Part shown: in pieces, positions 37,278 through 45,852 of the stretch | Numbering within the stretch: the stretch's first letter is position 1 | Layout of the letters: each line of letters begins with the position of its first letter | From: Phaeobacter gallaeciensis | GTDB lineage: Bacteria; Pseudomonadota; Alphaproteobacteria; Rhodobacterales; Rhodobacteraceae | DNA: 64,000 nt | NCBI RefSeq assembly: GCF_001678945.1 | Contig: NZ_CP015124.1 | Location: forward strand, 248,001-312,000 | Reading direction: 5' to 3' | Position numbers and translations under genes: made by a program | Notes under the pieces: model-generated | Seen by the model: the letters and a program-made list of their open reading frames with translations, nothing else | Database searches by the model: none | Told to the model about the DNA's origin: nothing

Positions 37278-39026
37278 ATGACAGAACCCACCCGATCCCT
37301 ACATCGCGCGATCAGCAGCCGCATCGCGCGGATCTATCCCGGTCTCAACGCGGATAATCTTGCCACGCAGATCAACCAGGCCTTCTGGCCGGATCCGTTC
37401 AAACGCCGCAAACGCGCCCGCACCCCGGGCAACCGGATGTGGAGCGAAGCGGACGCGCTGGTCATCACCTATGGCAATTCCATCGTGGACGGGCAGCACA
37501 AGCCGCTGGATCTGCTGAATGATTTCCTGCGCCGCTATTGTGATGGCTGGCTCAACAGCGTGCATATCCTGCCGTTCTTTCCTTACACCTCGGACGACGG
37601 ATTTGCGGTGTCGGATTTCTGCAGCGTCAATCCGCAGCTAGGCGATTGGAGCGATATCAACCGGATCGCAGATGAGTTCACTCTGATGTCGGATCTGGTG
37701 CTCAACCATGTCTCCAGCCAGGGCGCGTGGTTCAACGCCTACCGGCAAGGACAGGCGCCCTATGACAAATTCTTTTTCGAGGCCAGTCCAGAGGATGATC
37801 TGAGCGCCGTAGTCCGCCCACGCACCACGCCGCTGCTGCAGGAGGTCGAAACAAGCAACGGCACGCGCCATGTCTGGTGCACCTTCTCGCACGACCAGAT
37901 CGATCTGGACTTCCGCAACCCGGAGGTTCTGCTGGAATTCCTGCGTATCATTCGCCTGCATCTGGACAATGGCGTGCGGATGATCCGGCTCGACGCAGTG
38001 GCCTTCCTGTGGAAGGAGGTCGGCACCCCCTCGATCCACCTGCCCCAGACCCATGAGATCATCAAACTGATCCGGCTTTTGTGCGACAACACCGCGGAAA
38101 AAGTGGTTCTGATCACCGAAACCAACGTGCCCAAGGCAGAGAACCTCAGCTATTTCGGCGCCCGTGATGAGGCGCATATGATCTACAACTTCCCGCTACC
38201 GCCGCTGATCCTGCATGCGATGATGGCCGGGGATGCCACCCATCTGGTGCAGTGGCAAAAGGCGATGCCACCAGCGCCGCTGGGCTGTGCCTATTTCAAC
38301 TTTACCGCTAGCCACGATGGCATCGGCATGCGCCCCGCCGAAGGATTGCTGAGCCACGAGGAACAGGAGCGGATGATCGAAACGGTCCGCCATGCAGGGG
38401 GCCTTGTGTCGATGCGGGCGCTGCCTTGCGGTGGTGAGTCCCCTTATGAGCTGAACACCACATTCTACGAGGCGCTTACAGAAACCTTTGACGGGCCGGA
38501 TGCCTTTCATTTTGAACGGTTTATCTGCTCTCAGACCATCGTGATGTCGCTGGAGGGTATTCCCGCCTTCTATATTCACTCCCTGCTGGCGACGCCAAAC
38601 GATCACGAGGCGGTGGAGAAACGGGGCATGAACCGGGCGATCAATCGGCACCGCTGGGATTACACCGAGCTGCGCGGCCTTCTGGACGATGAAACCAGCC
38701 TGCAGGCCCGCGTGATGCGTGAATTGCGCGCGCGGCTGGAACTGCGCAAGATGCAGTCCGCCTTTCATCCCAATGCCACGCAATTCACGCTCAATTCGGG
38801 GGATGACCGGGTCTTTACCCTGTGGCGGCAGAGCCTGGATCGCGGGCAGTCCATGTTTGCCTTGCACAACGTCAGCAAGGATGAAATCGCACTGCCATCC
38901 CACCATCTGAACCTGATCGAGGATGACACCTGGGTCGACATTCTGACAGGCGAGCATCTGGCGATGATGGATGGCACCATCACCCTCGCGCCCTATCAGT
39001 GCCGCTGGATTACAAACGTCAACTAA
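37278..39026 (+). CDS. ggaP: GH13 sugar phosphorylase, probable glucosylglycerate phosphorylase
   Basis: 582 aa. A GH13 TIM barrel with the sucrose-phosphorylase-like start (VHILPFFPYTSDDGFAVSDF), the nucleophile Asp239 in MIRLDAVAF, the acid/base Glu281 in LITETNVPK and the third acid in TASHDGIG. This pattern is subfamily 18, whose members use phosphate to split sucrose, glucosylglycerate or related glucosides to alpha-glucose-1-phosphate. A GT81 synthase and a matching phosphatase lie in the facing operon, so glucosylglycerate is the best substrate guess; sucrose phosphate is the main alternative. The ATG has a weak binding site. Its stop is only 21 bp from that of the convergent glycosyltransferase. 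Confidence 0.78.
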   Translation: MTEPTRSLHRAISSRIARIYPGLNADNLATQINQAFWPDPFKRRKRARTPGNRMWSEADALVITYGNSIVDGQHKPLDLLNDFLRRYCDGWLNSVHILPFFPYTSDDGFAVSDFCSVNPQLGDWSDINRIADEFTLMSDLVLNHVSSQGAWFNAYRQGQAPYDKFFFEASPEDDLSAVVRPRTTPLLQEVETSNGTRHVWCTFSHDQIDLDFRNPEVLLEFLRIIRLHLDNGVRMIRLDAVAFLWKEVGTPSIHLPQTHEIIKLIRLLCDNTAEKVVLITETNVPKAENLSYFGARDEAHMIYNFPLPPLILHAMMAGDATHLVQWQKAMPPAPLGCAYFNFTASHDGIGMRPAEGLLSHEEQERMIETVRHAGGLVSMRALPCGGESPYELNTTFYEALTETFDGPDAFHFERFICSQTIVMSLEGIPAFYIHSLLATPNDHEAVEKRGMNRAINRHRWDYTELRGLLDDETSLQARVMRELRARLELRKMQSAFHPNATQFTLNSGDDRVFTLWRQSLDRGQSMFALHNVSKDEIALPSHHLNLIEDDTWVDILTGEHLAMMDGTITLAPYQCRWITNVN

Positions 39027-39047
39027 CGCCCTGCAACCACGGTAATA

Positions 39048-40268
39048 TCACTGAAATTCCGCCGTGTCCTGCGCCGCTGCGGCATGCATGTCCCGCAGGA
39101 AGGCCGGGTCTGCGGCGTGCACGCGGCTCCATGTCGGGATAAAGGGCGTCTCATGCGGATTATCGAGAAAGAACTGCCCGGCCCGCATGATGTTCTCGGC
39201 AAAGAGCTCGATCGAGCGTTCCTCGCTGTGCCGGTCGATGCTGAGACCGTTCATCTTGGCATCGGCGTAATAAGCCTCCAGCAGGTCCAGCGCGCTGCGA
39301 TAATAGGTGGCTTTCAGGGTGCGGAAGACATTTGTGGTAAAGACCGTGCCATCCGCCGCCAGTTTGCGGAAGATAGATTTGCAGATATCGACGGACATAC
39401 GGTTCAGCCCGGCCTCGGCATCCTCAGGGCTCAGTTCCTGATGCTTGTGATCATAGGAATCGGCGATTTCCACCTGACAGACGGCCTTGGGCGCCAGGTT
39501 GCGCCAGGCCTCGGAGAGCACTCCAATCTCCAGCCCCCAGTCCGAAGGGATCCGCAGATCCGGCAGAATGCTGGTGCGCATCGCGAATTCACCGGACAAG
39601 GGATAGCGGAAGCTGCGCAGGTAATCGATGTAGTCGCGGTCCCCGATCACCCGTTTAAGCGCGATCAGCAGCGGGCTGACCAGAAGGCGTGTCACCCGCC
39701 CGTTCAGCCGGTCCTGCCCGACGCGGGCATAAAACCCTTTGGCCACCTGATAGGGAAAGTTGGGGTTCGCCACCGGGTAAACCAGCCGCGCCAAAAGCTC
39801 GTTCGTGTAGGTCAGGATATCGCAGTCGTGAATTGCCATGACCGAGCTGTCTTCGCAGCTCATCAGATAGCCAAGCGACGACCAGACGTTCTTGCCCTTA
39901 CCCTGCTCGGTCGGGGCTAGACCCATCGCCTCCAGCCGCGCGCCAAGCGCCTTCATCCGAGGGCTGTCGTTCCAGATCACCACGTGGTTCTGGTTCAGAT
40001 CCTTGAAGAACTTCTGGGCATGGCGAAACTGCGCCTCATCGGCCCGGTCCAGCCCCACCACGATGCGGTGTAGGTAACGGACCTTGGACAGCTCGGCCAC
40101 GATATTGGGCATCGCCTCAGTTTCCAGCTCGGAATAGAGACAGGGCAGGATTAGGGAAATTTTGCGTGATTGGGCAAAGGTTTCCAACTCATAGTTCATT
40201 TCCTCCAGCGATCGGGTCCGCAGATTGTGCAGCGTCGTGATATTCCCGTTCTGATGAAAATCTACCAT
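39048..40268 (-). CDS. gpgS: GT81-like glycosyltransferase, probable glucosyl-3-phosphoglycerate synthase
   Basis: 406 aa, a GT-A fold without signal peptide. ISLILPCLYSELE begins the nucleotide-sugar domain, and VMAIHDCDILTY holds the metal-binding D-x-D. Length and features fit GpgS/MpgS-type enzymes that join glucose or mannose from a nucleotide sugar to 3-phosphoglycerate. The neighbouring phosphatase and phosphorylase fit a glucosylglycerate pathway. The ATG at 40266-40268 is kept because the FHQNGNITTLH stretch after it looks conserved; a later ATG (24th codon) lies directly after GGAGGAA. It is the third gene of the DUF808-phosphatase-transferase operon. Confidence 0.75.
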   Translation of the reverse strand: MVDFHQNGNITTLHNLRTRSLEEMNYELETFAQSRKISLILPCLYSELETEAMPNIVAELSKVRYLHRIVVGLDRADEAQFRHAQKFFKDLNQNHVVIWNDSPRMKALGARLEAMGLAPTEQGKGKNVWSSLGYLMSCEDSSVMAIHDCDILTYTNELLARLVYPVANPNFPYQVAKGFYARVGQDRLNGRVTRLLVSPLLIALKRVIGDRDYIDYLRSFRYPLSGEFAMRTSILPDLRIPSDWGLEIGVLSEAWRNLAPKAVCQVEIADSYDHKHQELSPEDAEAGLNRMSVDICKSIFRKLAADGTVFTTNVFRTLKATYYRSALDLLEAYYADAKMNGLSIDRHSEERSIELFAENIMRAGQFFLDNPHETPFIPTWSRVHAADPAFLRDMHAAAAQDTAEFQ

Positions 40269-40282
40269 GCGGATGTCCGTTC

Positions 40283-41056
40283 CTATGCCTTGGTTTCTAG
40301 CCGGTCCAACAGGTCCATCATGGCCCTGTTCCAGCCCGAAGGCCCAGCCTCTTTTGTACGAATTATGCGGCCTGTGCGCTCTGTGGCCAAGGGCGGCAAT
40401 GCCGCACGATGCGGATTGGCGATGATGACGCCGAATTCTGCGGCTTCCAGCATCTCGACGTCGTTTGGCGCATCCCCCAGCGCCACTGTGTGCCGGGCAG
40501 GATAGCGTGACAGGACCTCGGCCATCTGGTCCGCCTTGGTGCCGCCAAAGGACAGGGTCAGGAACCGCCCGCCATATCGCGCATAAACACCGAGATCCGC
40601 CAATGCTGTTTCAAACTGCGCCCGCTCCGCCTCGGTGCCGCTCCAGATCCCCGGTTCGGAAAACAGCCGCTCGGCAGCACGGGCAGCATCTGCCTGCGGC
40701 AGGCCGGTGATCTTTGCAATCTCCGCCACGGACATATCGCCAAACCCCCGGAACTTCTGGCGCAGGTCATCTGGAACCCGATCCAGCGCCGCGCGCAGAT
40801 CACCATAGGTCGGCAGGTCGTTCTGCCCCAGCAAACCAGCGCCGTTTTCAACGATCGCGGGCCAGTTTGAAAGACCCATTTTCTGTTGTAAAACAGTTAT
40901 TTCCGATGCGGTCTTACTGCTGGCCAGAACCACAGCCGCGCCCATTTCTGCCAGCCGATCAAGCGCCGACACAGCGGCCTGCCAGGAATAGCTGTCATGA
41001 TCCAGCAGGGTTCCATCCAGATCGGAAAAGACAACCAAAGGCAGCGGCTCTTGCAT
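40283..41056 (-). CDS. HAD-superfamily mannosyl/glucosyl-3-phosphoglycerate phosphatase
   Basis: 257 aa. HAD motif I VVFSDLDGTLLDHD (nucleophile and acid Asp), motif II with VVLASSKTASE, and motif IV VALGDAPNDVEMLEAA mark subfamily IIB, and SKTASEI plus the cap arrangement place it with MPGP (mannosyl-3-phosphoglycerate phosphatase) proteins. It would remove phosphate from the product of the glycosyltransferase encoded 14 bp downstream, leaving glucosyl- or mannosylglycerate. TTGGAG lies before the ATG at 41054-41056; the longer frame adds 21 Arg-rich residues overlapping the DUF808 gene. Confidence 0.8.
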   Translation of the reverse strand: MQEPLPLVVFSDLDGTLLDHDSYSWQAAVSALDRLAEMGAAVVLASSKTASEITVLQQKMGLSNWPAIVENGAGLLGQNDLPTYGDLRAALDRVPDDLRQKFRGFGDMSVAEIAKITGLPQADAARAAERLFSEPGIWSGTEAERAQFETALADLGVYARYGGRFLTLSFGGTKADQMAEVLSRYPARHTVALGDAPNDVEMLEAAEFGVIIANPHRAALPPLATERTGRIIRTKEAGPSGWNRAMMDLLDRLETKA

Positions 41057-41069
41057 CGGCTCCAACGTC

Positions 41070-42044
41070 TCAGTGCGCAGCGGGCGATTTGCCCGTGACC
41101 GCAGCCACAAGCGGGGCAATCACCTTGGTCGCCACAGGGATCAGCACCATGCCCAGAGCCACGCCAAAGACCCCATCCATCGCCGCCTTTGCCGACCATT
41201 CCACTGCCCCGCTCCAGCCTGCAGGCACCGCGTGACCAATGGCATAGGCCCAGTCGTGGATCAGATGCCCCAACCCGCCAAAGCCAAGCTCCTCCAGCCC
41301 GTGAATAACGATGGAGCCGCCCACCCAGAGCATTGCAGCGGTCCCCACTATGGTCAGCAGCTTCATGAAGCCGGGCATAGCGTGGACCAGACCGCGCCCC
41401 AGCGCCTGCGTCAGGCCCAGACGCCCATTCTGCGCCATGAAAAGCCCCACATCGTCGGCCTTCACGATCAGCGCGACCGAGCCATAGACGGCCACGGTAA
41501 TACCAAGACCCACCAGCGCCAGCGTCGCCGCCTCCATCCAGATCGTTCCCTCCGGAATGGCCGAAAGGGCGATGGTCATGATCTCAGCCGAGAGGATAAA
41601 ATCGGTCTTGATTGCACCAGCGGCCTTTTCTTCTTCGAGATGCGCCGGATCCCCCGGCTTATCCTCGGGGAAGACATGGGTTTCATCATGGGGCACAAGG
41701 GCATGGTAGATCTTCTCGGCGCCTTCAAAACAAAGGTAAGCACCGCCCAGCATCAACAGCGGCGAAATTAGCCAAGGCGCCAGATTGGCCAGCAGCAGGC
41801 CGATGGGCAACAGGATCACCAGCTTGTTCTTGACCGAGCCCTTGGCGATCCTCCAGATGATCGGCAATTCGCGTTCGGCGGCAAAGCCATGCACGTATTT
41901 CGGAGTCACCGCAGCATCGTCGATCACCGCCCCGGCTGCCTTGGCGCCCGCCTTGGCTGCTTGCGCCGCAACATCGTCGACCGAGGCAGCCGCCACCTTG
42001 GCAATGCCTGCCACATCATCCAGCAGCGCCAGCAAACCGCTCAT
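41070..42044 (-). CDS. DUF808 (YedI-like) inner membrane protein
   Basis: 324 aa. The start MSGLLALLDDVAGIAKVAA and the block KLVILLPIGLLLANLAPWLISP are those of the DUF808/YedI family, with about eight hydrophobic segments. The function is unknown. GAGGGGAT precedes the ATG. It is the first gene of an operon with the phosphatase (13 bp apart) and the glycosyltransferase, so a link to the compatible solute, such as a channel or transporter, can be proposed but not shown. Confidence 0.85.
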   Translation of the reverse strand: MSGLLALLDDVAGIAKVAAASVDDVAAQAAKAGAKAAGAVIDDAAVTPKYVHGFAAERELPIIWRIAKGSVKNKLVILLPIGLLLANLAPWLISPLLMLGGAYLCFEGAEKIYHALVPHDETHVFPEDKPGDPAHLEEEKAAGAIKTDFILSAEIMTIALSAIPEGTIWMEAATLALVGLGITVAVYGSVALIVKADDVGLFMAQNGRLGLTQALGRGLVHAMPGFMKLLTIVGTAAMLWVGGSIVIHGLEELGFGGLGHLIHDWAYAIGHAVPAGWSGAVEWSAKAAMDGVFGVALGMVLIPVATKVIAPLVAAVTGKSPAAH

Positions 42045-42162
42045 CGAACATCCCCTCGTAAACCTGCCTTTATTTGCACCCTATCCGATCCACCAGCACA
42101 GGCAAGCCGAAGCCCGGGCACGACAGCCCGGGGATTCCCGGCGCATGGCGGCCTGCCCAAAT

Positions 42163-42202
42163 CGTTATCGCCACCGGTCGAAAACCGTTAACGCCACCGG
42201 TC
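42163..42202 (+). repeat. Tandem 17-bp direct repeat in the gap promoter region
   Basis: CGTTATCGCCACCGGTC (42163-42179) recurs as CGTTAACGCCACCGGTC (42186-42202) with one mismatch and a 23-bp period, about two helical turns, 105-145 bp upstream of gap. Spacing on one DNA face suggests a paired operator for a regulator of glycolysis. Confidence 0.5.
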
Positions 42203-42306
42203 TAGTTTTGCGCTAACATGCTGTCATTTCGGCCTTTTTGCCTCTTTAGGGATTTACATAACGGGTCTATATCCGGCGCAAGTTTTGCTCGCCAGGAGAC
42301 ACAGGA

Positions 42307-43308
42307 ATGACCATCAAAGTCGGGATCAACGGTTTTGGCCGCATCGGCCGCTGCACCCTGTCACATATCGCAGCCTCGGGCCGTGACGACATCGAAGTGA
42401 TCAAGGTCAACGCGACCGGTCCACTGGAAACCGCAGCGCATCTGATCAAATACGACTCCGTGCATGGCCGTTTCCCCGGCGAAGTCAGCATCGGCGACGG
42501 CACCATGAACCTTGGCCGCGGCGACATGCAGATGTTCTCGACCTACGACATGAATGAACTGGACTGGGACGGCTGCGATGTCGTTCTGGAATGCACCGGT
42601 AAATTCAACGACGGTGAAAAAGCCAAGGCGCACCTGGAGCGCGGCGCAGGCAAGGTGCTACTCTCCGCCCCCGGCAAAAACGTTGACAAGACCATTGTCT
42701 ATGGCGTCAACAGCGACCAGCTGACCGGCGAGGACCGCATGGTGTCGAACGGTTCCTGCACCACCAACTGCCTGGCCCCGATCGCCAAGGTTCTGGACGA
42801 AGGTGTCGGCATCGAAAGCGGCATCATGACCACGATCCACGCCTATACAGGCGACCAGCCGACGCTGGACCGCCGCCACAAGGATCTGTACCGCGCCCGC
42901 GCGGCAGCCATGTCGATGATCCCTACCTCCACCGGCGCAGCAAAGGCTCTGGGTGAGGTTCTTCCCAACCTCAAAGGCCGCCTGGACGGTTCCGCCATCC
43001 GCGTGCCCACGCCGAATGTTTCCGCCGTGGACCTGACCTTCCGCGCTGCCAAGGAAGTGACCGCCGAGGAAATCAACGCGTTGGTCGCCGAAGCCGCCAA
43101 GGGTGCGATGGCCGGTGTTCTGGGCTATGAGCCCGCGCCGCTGGTCTCCACCGACTTCAACCACTCCAGTGAAAGCTCAATCTTTGCACCGGATCAGACC
43201 CGCGTGGTCGAAGGCCGCATGGTGCGCGTCCTGTGCTGGTACGACAACGAATGGGGCTTCTCGGTACGTATGGCTGACGTGGCAACCGCGATGGGCCGCC
43301 TTAGCTAA
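42307..43308 (+). CDS. gap: Type I glyceraldehyde-3-phosphate dehydrogenase
   Basis: 333 aa, full length. NAD-binding start VGINGFGRIGRCTL, catalytic Cys in SNGSCTTNCLAP, His in the TTIHAYTGDQ block and the C-terminal WYDNEWGFSVR are canonical. It interconverts glyceraldehyde-3-phosphate and 1,3-bisphosphoglycerate. GGAGACACAGGA precedes the ATG. Upstream, a tandem repeat may be its control site; downstream a strong terminator precedes a 47-codon ORF. Confidence 0.97.
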   Translation: MTIKVGINGFGRIGRCTLSHIAASGRDDIEVIKVNATGPLETAAHLIKYDSVHGRFPGEVSIGDGTMNLGRGDMQMFSTYDMNELDWDGCDVVLECTGKFNDGEKAKAHLERGAGKVLLSAPGKNVDKTIVYGVNSDQLTGEDRMVSNGSCTTNCLAPIAKVLDEGVGIESGIMTTIHAYTGDQPTLDRRHKDLYRARAAAMSMIPTSTGAAKALGEVLPNLKGRLDGSAIRVPTPNVSAVDLTFRAAKEVTAEEINALVAEAAKGAMAGVLGYEPAPLVSTDFNHSSESSIFAPDQTRVVEGRMVRVLCWYDNEWGFSVRMADVATAMGRLS

Positions 43309-43333
43309 GCCCCGTCACGGACTTGAGATTTAG

Positions 43334-43370
43334 CGCCCGGTCAGGCATATCTGACCGGGCGTTTCTTTTT
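43334..43370 (+). terminator. Terminator after gap
   Basis: CGCCCGGTCAG (43334-43344) and CTGACCGGGCG (43351-43361) form a perfect 11-bp stem with a 6-nt loop, followed by TTTCTTTTT. It stands between gap and the 47-aa ORF. Confidence 0.9.
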
Positions 43371-43381
43371 GGCGGACAGCT

Positions 43382-43525
43382 ATGACCAATCAAATTGCTA
43401 TTGTCATGGGGATTATCCTGACAGCCGCCATCGCCATCGACGTGGCGCTGTTCGGCAGCGAGCATATGGTGTTTCTCGGCAAGAAGCTGTTCGAACTGAT
43501 CGACTGGGTTGCGTTCTGGCGCTAA
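43382..43525 (+). CDS. Small membrane protein of 47 aa downstream of gap
   Basis: ATG 43382 gives MTNQIAIVMGIILTAAIAID as one membrane helix, then an amphipathic tail ending DWVAFWR before a TAA. Codon use is normal for the window and the hydrophobic-then-amphipathic layout is convincing. Its start is only 12 bp after the gap terminator, so it needs read-through or its own promoter. From memory, a similar small ORF follows gap in other Rhodobacteraceae; the function is unknown. Confidence 0.7.
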   Translation: MTNQIAIVMGIILTAAIAIDVALFGSEHMVFLGKKLFELIDWVAFWR

Positions 43526-43571
43526 GGCGTGCGTCGCCCGCTGCACAGCATTTGACCCATTGACCCAGTAG

Positions 43572-43598
43572 AAAAAGCCGGGCGAGGCGCCCGGCTTT
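43572..43598 (-). terminator. Terminator of coaD (possibly bidirectional)
   Basis: AAAGCCGGGCG and CGCCCGGCTTT form an 11-bp stem around a 3-nt loop (43574-43584 / 43588-43598). On the minus strand five T follow, 54 bp beyond the coaD stop; on the plus strand the T-run is short. Confidence 0.8.
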
Positions 43599-43652
43599 GT
43601 CATTTCGCGGCGAAGCAATGCCCCGTGCCCTATCTGGAAACTTCAGACCGGC

Positions 43653-44147
43653 CTATTTCGAAAGCCGCTTACGAAGTTCGTCGTTGACCTGGGGCGTGAC
43701 GAATTTCGACACATCGCCATCCAGCCGCGCGATTTCCTTCACCAGTTTCGAGGCAATCGCCTGATGACGCGCCTCGGCCATCAGAAAGACCGTTTCAATC
43801 GAGCTGTCCAGGGCCCGGTTCATGCCAACCATCTGGAATTCATACTCAAAGTCCGCAACCGCCCGCAGTCCCCGCACGATGATCTGCGCGCCAACATCGC
43901 GGGCGCAGTGGATCAGCAGGTTCTCGAACGGGTGCGCGACGATCTCGGTGCCGGTTTCCTCTGACAGGGAGGCACATTCGGCCTCGATCATGGCAACACG
44001 CTCTTCCAGATCGAAAAGCGGTCCCTTGTCCCGGTTGATCGCCACACCGATCACCAGTTTGTCCACCAATGCGCTGGCGCGGCGGATGATGTCGATATGG
44101 CCCAAAGTGATCGGATCAAATGTGCCGGGGTACAAGCCTATACGCAT
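43653..44147 (-). CDS. coaD: Phosphopantetheine adenylyltransferase
   Basis: 164 aa, the usual length. CoaD adenylates 4'-phosphopantetheine to dephospho-CoA. The nucleotidyl-transferase motif GTFDPITLGHIDII (T/H-x-G-H) is at residues 8-21, RGLRAVADFEYEFQM is the substrate-binding block, and the late motif appears as IASKLVKEIA where E. coli has an ISSSLVKE-type segment. A duplicated GGAGGCAGGAGG sits upstream of the ATG at 44145-44147; the 12 upstream codons are rejected for that reason. Confidence 0.96.
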   Translation of the reverse strand: MRIGLYPGTFDPITLGHIDIIRRASALVDKLVIGVAINRDKGPLFDLEERVAMIEAECASLSEETGTEIVAHPFENLLIHCARDVGAQIIVRGLRAVADFEYEFQMVGMNRALDSSIETVFLMAEARHQAIASKLVKEIARLDGDVSKFVTPQVNDELRKRLSK

Positions 44148-44274
44148 TGGGGGCCCTCCTGCCTCCTCAGAACTCGCGCGCACGCAAACATATTTGCGCC
44201 TGTCCTGACAAGAGGGGGAAAATACGGAAACACCTGTTCCGGCACGTCATCTGGCAAGAAAATTTCGCCGAGGC

Positions 44275-44709
44275 TTAATGCCCCATGATCATGCCTTCCA
44301 GCGCGTCCTTTTCCATCGCGACTTCGGCCAGCTTGGCCTTCACCACATCGCCCAGCGAAATCAGCCCGACCATCTTGCCGCTTTCGACCACAGGCATGTG
44401 GCGGAACCGGCCCTCGGTCATCTGCTGCAGGATATCTTCGACGTTGGATTCGCTGGTGCAGGTCACCAGCTTGCTGGTCATGTAGTCCTTGACTTTGCAG
44501 GTCAGGCAGCCAGACCCACTTTTGCCCAGCTCACGCACGATATCGCGCTCGGACAGGATCCCCTCAGCCGTCTCATTGTCGGAAGACACCACCACGGTCC
44601 CGATGCCTTTCTCCGCCAACAGCTTGGCCGCGTCAGAAACCGGAGCCTCAGGAGAAATCGTTACCACCCCGGCGCTTGCCTTGGATTTCAAAATCGATTG
44701 AACCAGCAT
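44275..44709 (-). CDS. CBS-domain pair protein
   Basis: 144 aa, almost entirely two CBS motifs: ISPEAPVSDAAKLLAEKGIGTVVV in the first and TSESNVEDILQQMTEGRFRHMPVV in the second. A Cys-x2-Cys (GCLTCKV) lies between them. CBS pairs bind adenine nucleotides and act as energy or redox sensors; no effector domain is attached. GGAGGAGAG precedes the ATG at 44707-44709. The gene is monocistronic. Confidence 0.85.
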   Translation of the reverse strand: MLVQSILKSKASAGVVTISPEAPVSDAAKLLAEKGIGTVVVSSDNETAEGILSERDIVRELGKSGSGCLTCKVKDYMTSKLVTCTSESNVEDILQQMTEGRFRHMPVVESGKMVGLISLGDVVKAKLAEVAMEKDALEGMIMGH

Positions 44710-44843
44710 GAACTCTCCTCCACTCGTAATTTTCTTGCGTAAATACAAGCGTTGCCGCAATGCAGATCCAAGTCAAGAACATGTCCAGTCAGTTTTGGAA
44801 ATAGCTGCGACAATTTGGTAGGAAAGCCGCAGCAGATCCAGCG

Positions 44844-45740
44844 TCAGGTCAGTGCCTCCAGCCGCGCCACCTCGTCGCGGATCCCCTTGGACAGCGCCTG
44901 CGCAAACCGGTTCAGACGCTCGCTGCGCTGATCACCCTGATGGCGCACCAGATAGAAACTGCGCGACAGGCTGATCTTGTCGGTCAGCACCTTGCGCAAG
45001 ACCCTATGCGCGGGCAGTGAAAAATCATGCGCCACACAAAGCGCAGTGCCCTCGGCCGCCAGTTTGATTTGTACCGAGACCGAGTTGGAGGCCAGCGCCA
45101 CCCGCTCCACCCCCAGATCGCTGAGGTAGTCCAGTTCCCGGTCAAAGATCATGTCCGGGATATAGCCGATCATCCGGTGCCCCTTCAGATCCTCAAGTTT
45201 TTCCAGCGGCGGGTGCTCACGCAGATAGTGGCGCGACCCCACAAGATGAAGTTTGTAATCAGTGATCTTCTGAACCAGCAGCTGCCCGGCGGTGGGCGCG
45301 CTGACGGTCACGGCCATATCCGCCTCGCGGCGCGACAGGTTGATGACCCGCGGCAAGGCAACGATCTGGATATCGAGATCGGGGTTTTCGGCGCCAATCG
45401 CGGCGCAGACCTGCGGCAGGATATAATTGGCGCTGCCATCCGGCGCCCCGATGCGGATCTGCCCCGACAGCGTGTCGCTGGGACCGCTCAGCGCCTCCTG
45501 CCCGGCCCGCATCGCCTGTTCGGCAGTCTCTGCATGGGTCAGTAACCGGTCCCCAGCCGCACTCAGCGCATAACCCTGCGGGGATTTGACGAACAATGGG
45601 GTGTCCAATGCAGCCTCGAACCGGGCGATACGCCGCCCGACGGTCGCGGGGTCCATCTTGAGCACCCGCCCGGCACCGGACAGGCTGGCCTCGCGCGCGA
45701 CCGCGAGAAACACTTTCATATCATCCCATTGTGGGTCCAT
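44844..45740 (-). CDS. LysR family transcriptional regulator, divergent from mmsA
   Basis: 298 aa. The N-terminal winged helix (WDDMKVFLAVAREASLSGAG, then DPATVGRRIARFEAAL) is standard, and the effector domain follows from about residue 90. The ATG at 45738-45740 follows GAGGAGG; 54 further upstream codons are open but unlike any LysR start and lie in the promoter region. The 148-bp shared region with mmsA suggests that it controls mmsA and itself, responding to a valine or inositol catabolite; this is inferred from position only. Confidence 0.88.
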   Translation of the reverse strand: MDPQWDDMKVFLAVAREASLSGAGRVLKMDPATVGRRIARFEAALDTPLFVKSPQGYALSAAGDRLLTHAETAEQAMRAGQEALSGPSDTLSGQIRIGAPDGSANYILPQVCAAIGAENPDLDIQIVALPRVINLSRREADMAVTVSAPTAGQLLVQKITDYKLHLVGSRHYLREHPPLEKLEDLKGHRMIGYIPDMIFDRELDYLSDLGVERVALASNSVSVQIKLAAEGTALCVAHDFSLPAHRVLRKVLTDKISLSRSFYLVRHQGDQRSERLNRFAQALSKGIRDEVARLEALT

Positions 45741-45802
45741 GCCGGGATCCTCCTCGACGTTCCTGTACCTTATGTTATTGCCCTGCGATCGACACTTGCG
45801 TT

Positions 45803-45852
45803 CTTGCAAAGCCTTTTTGAAATCTTTCCCCTTTTCCGGTGTTTTTTGCAAG
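45803..45852. promoter_or_regulatory. CTTGCAAA/TTTGCAAG repeats in the LysR-mmsA promoter region
   Basis: CTTGCAAA (45803-45810) and TTTGCAAG (45845-45852) are exact reverse complements 34 bp apart; another CTTGC lies at 45795. Two-part sites at this distance are common for LysR tetramers. Confidence 0.35.
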
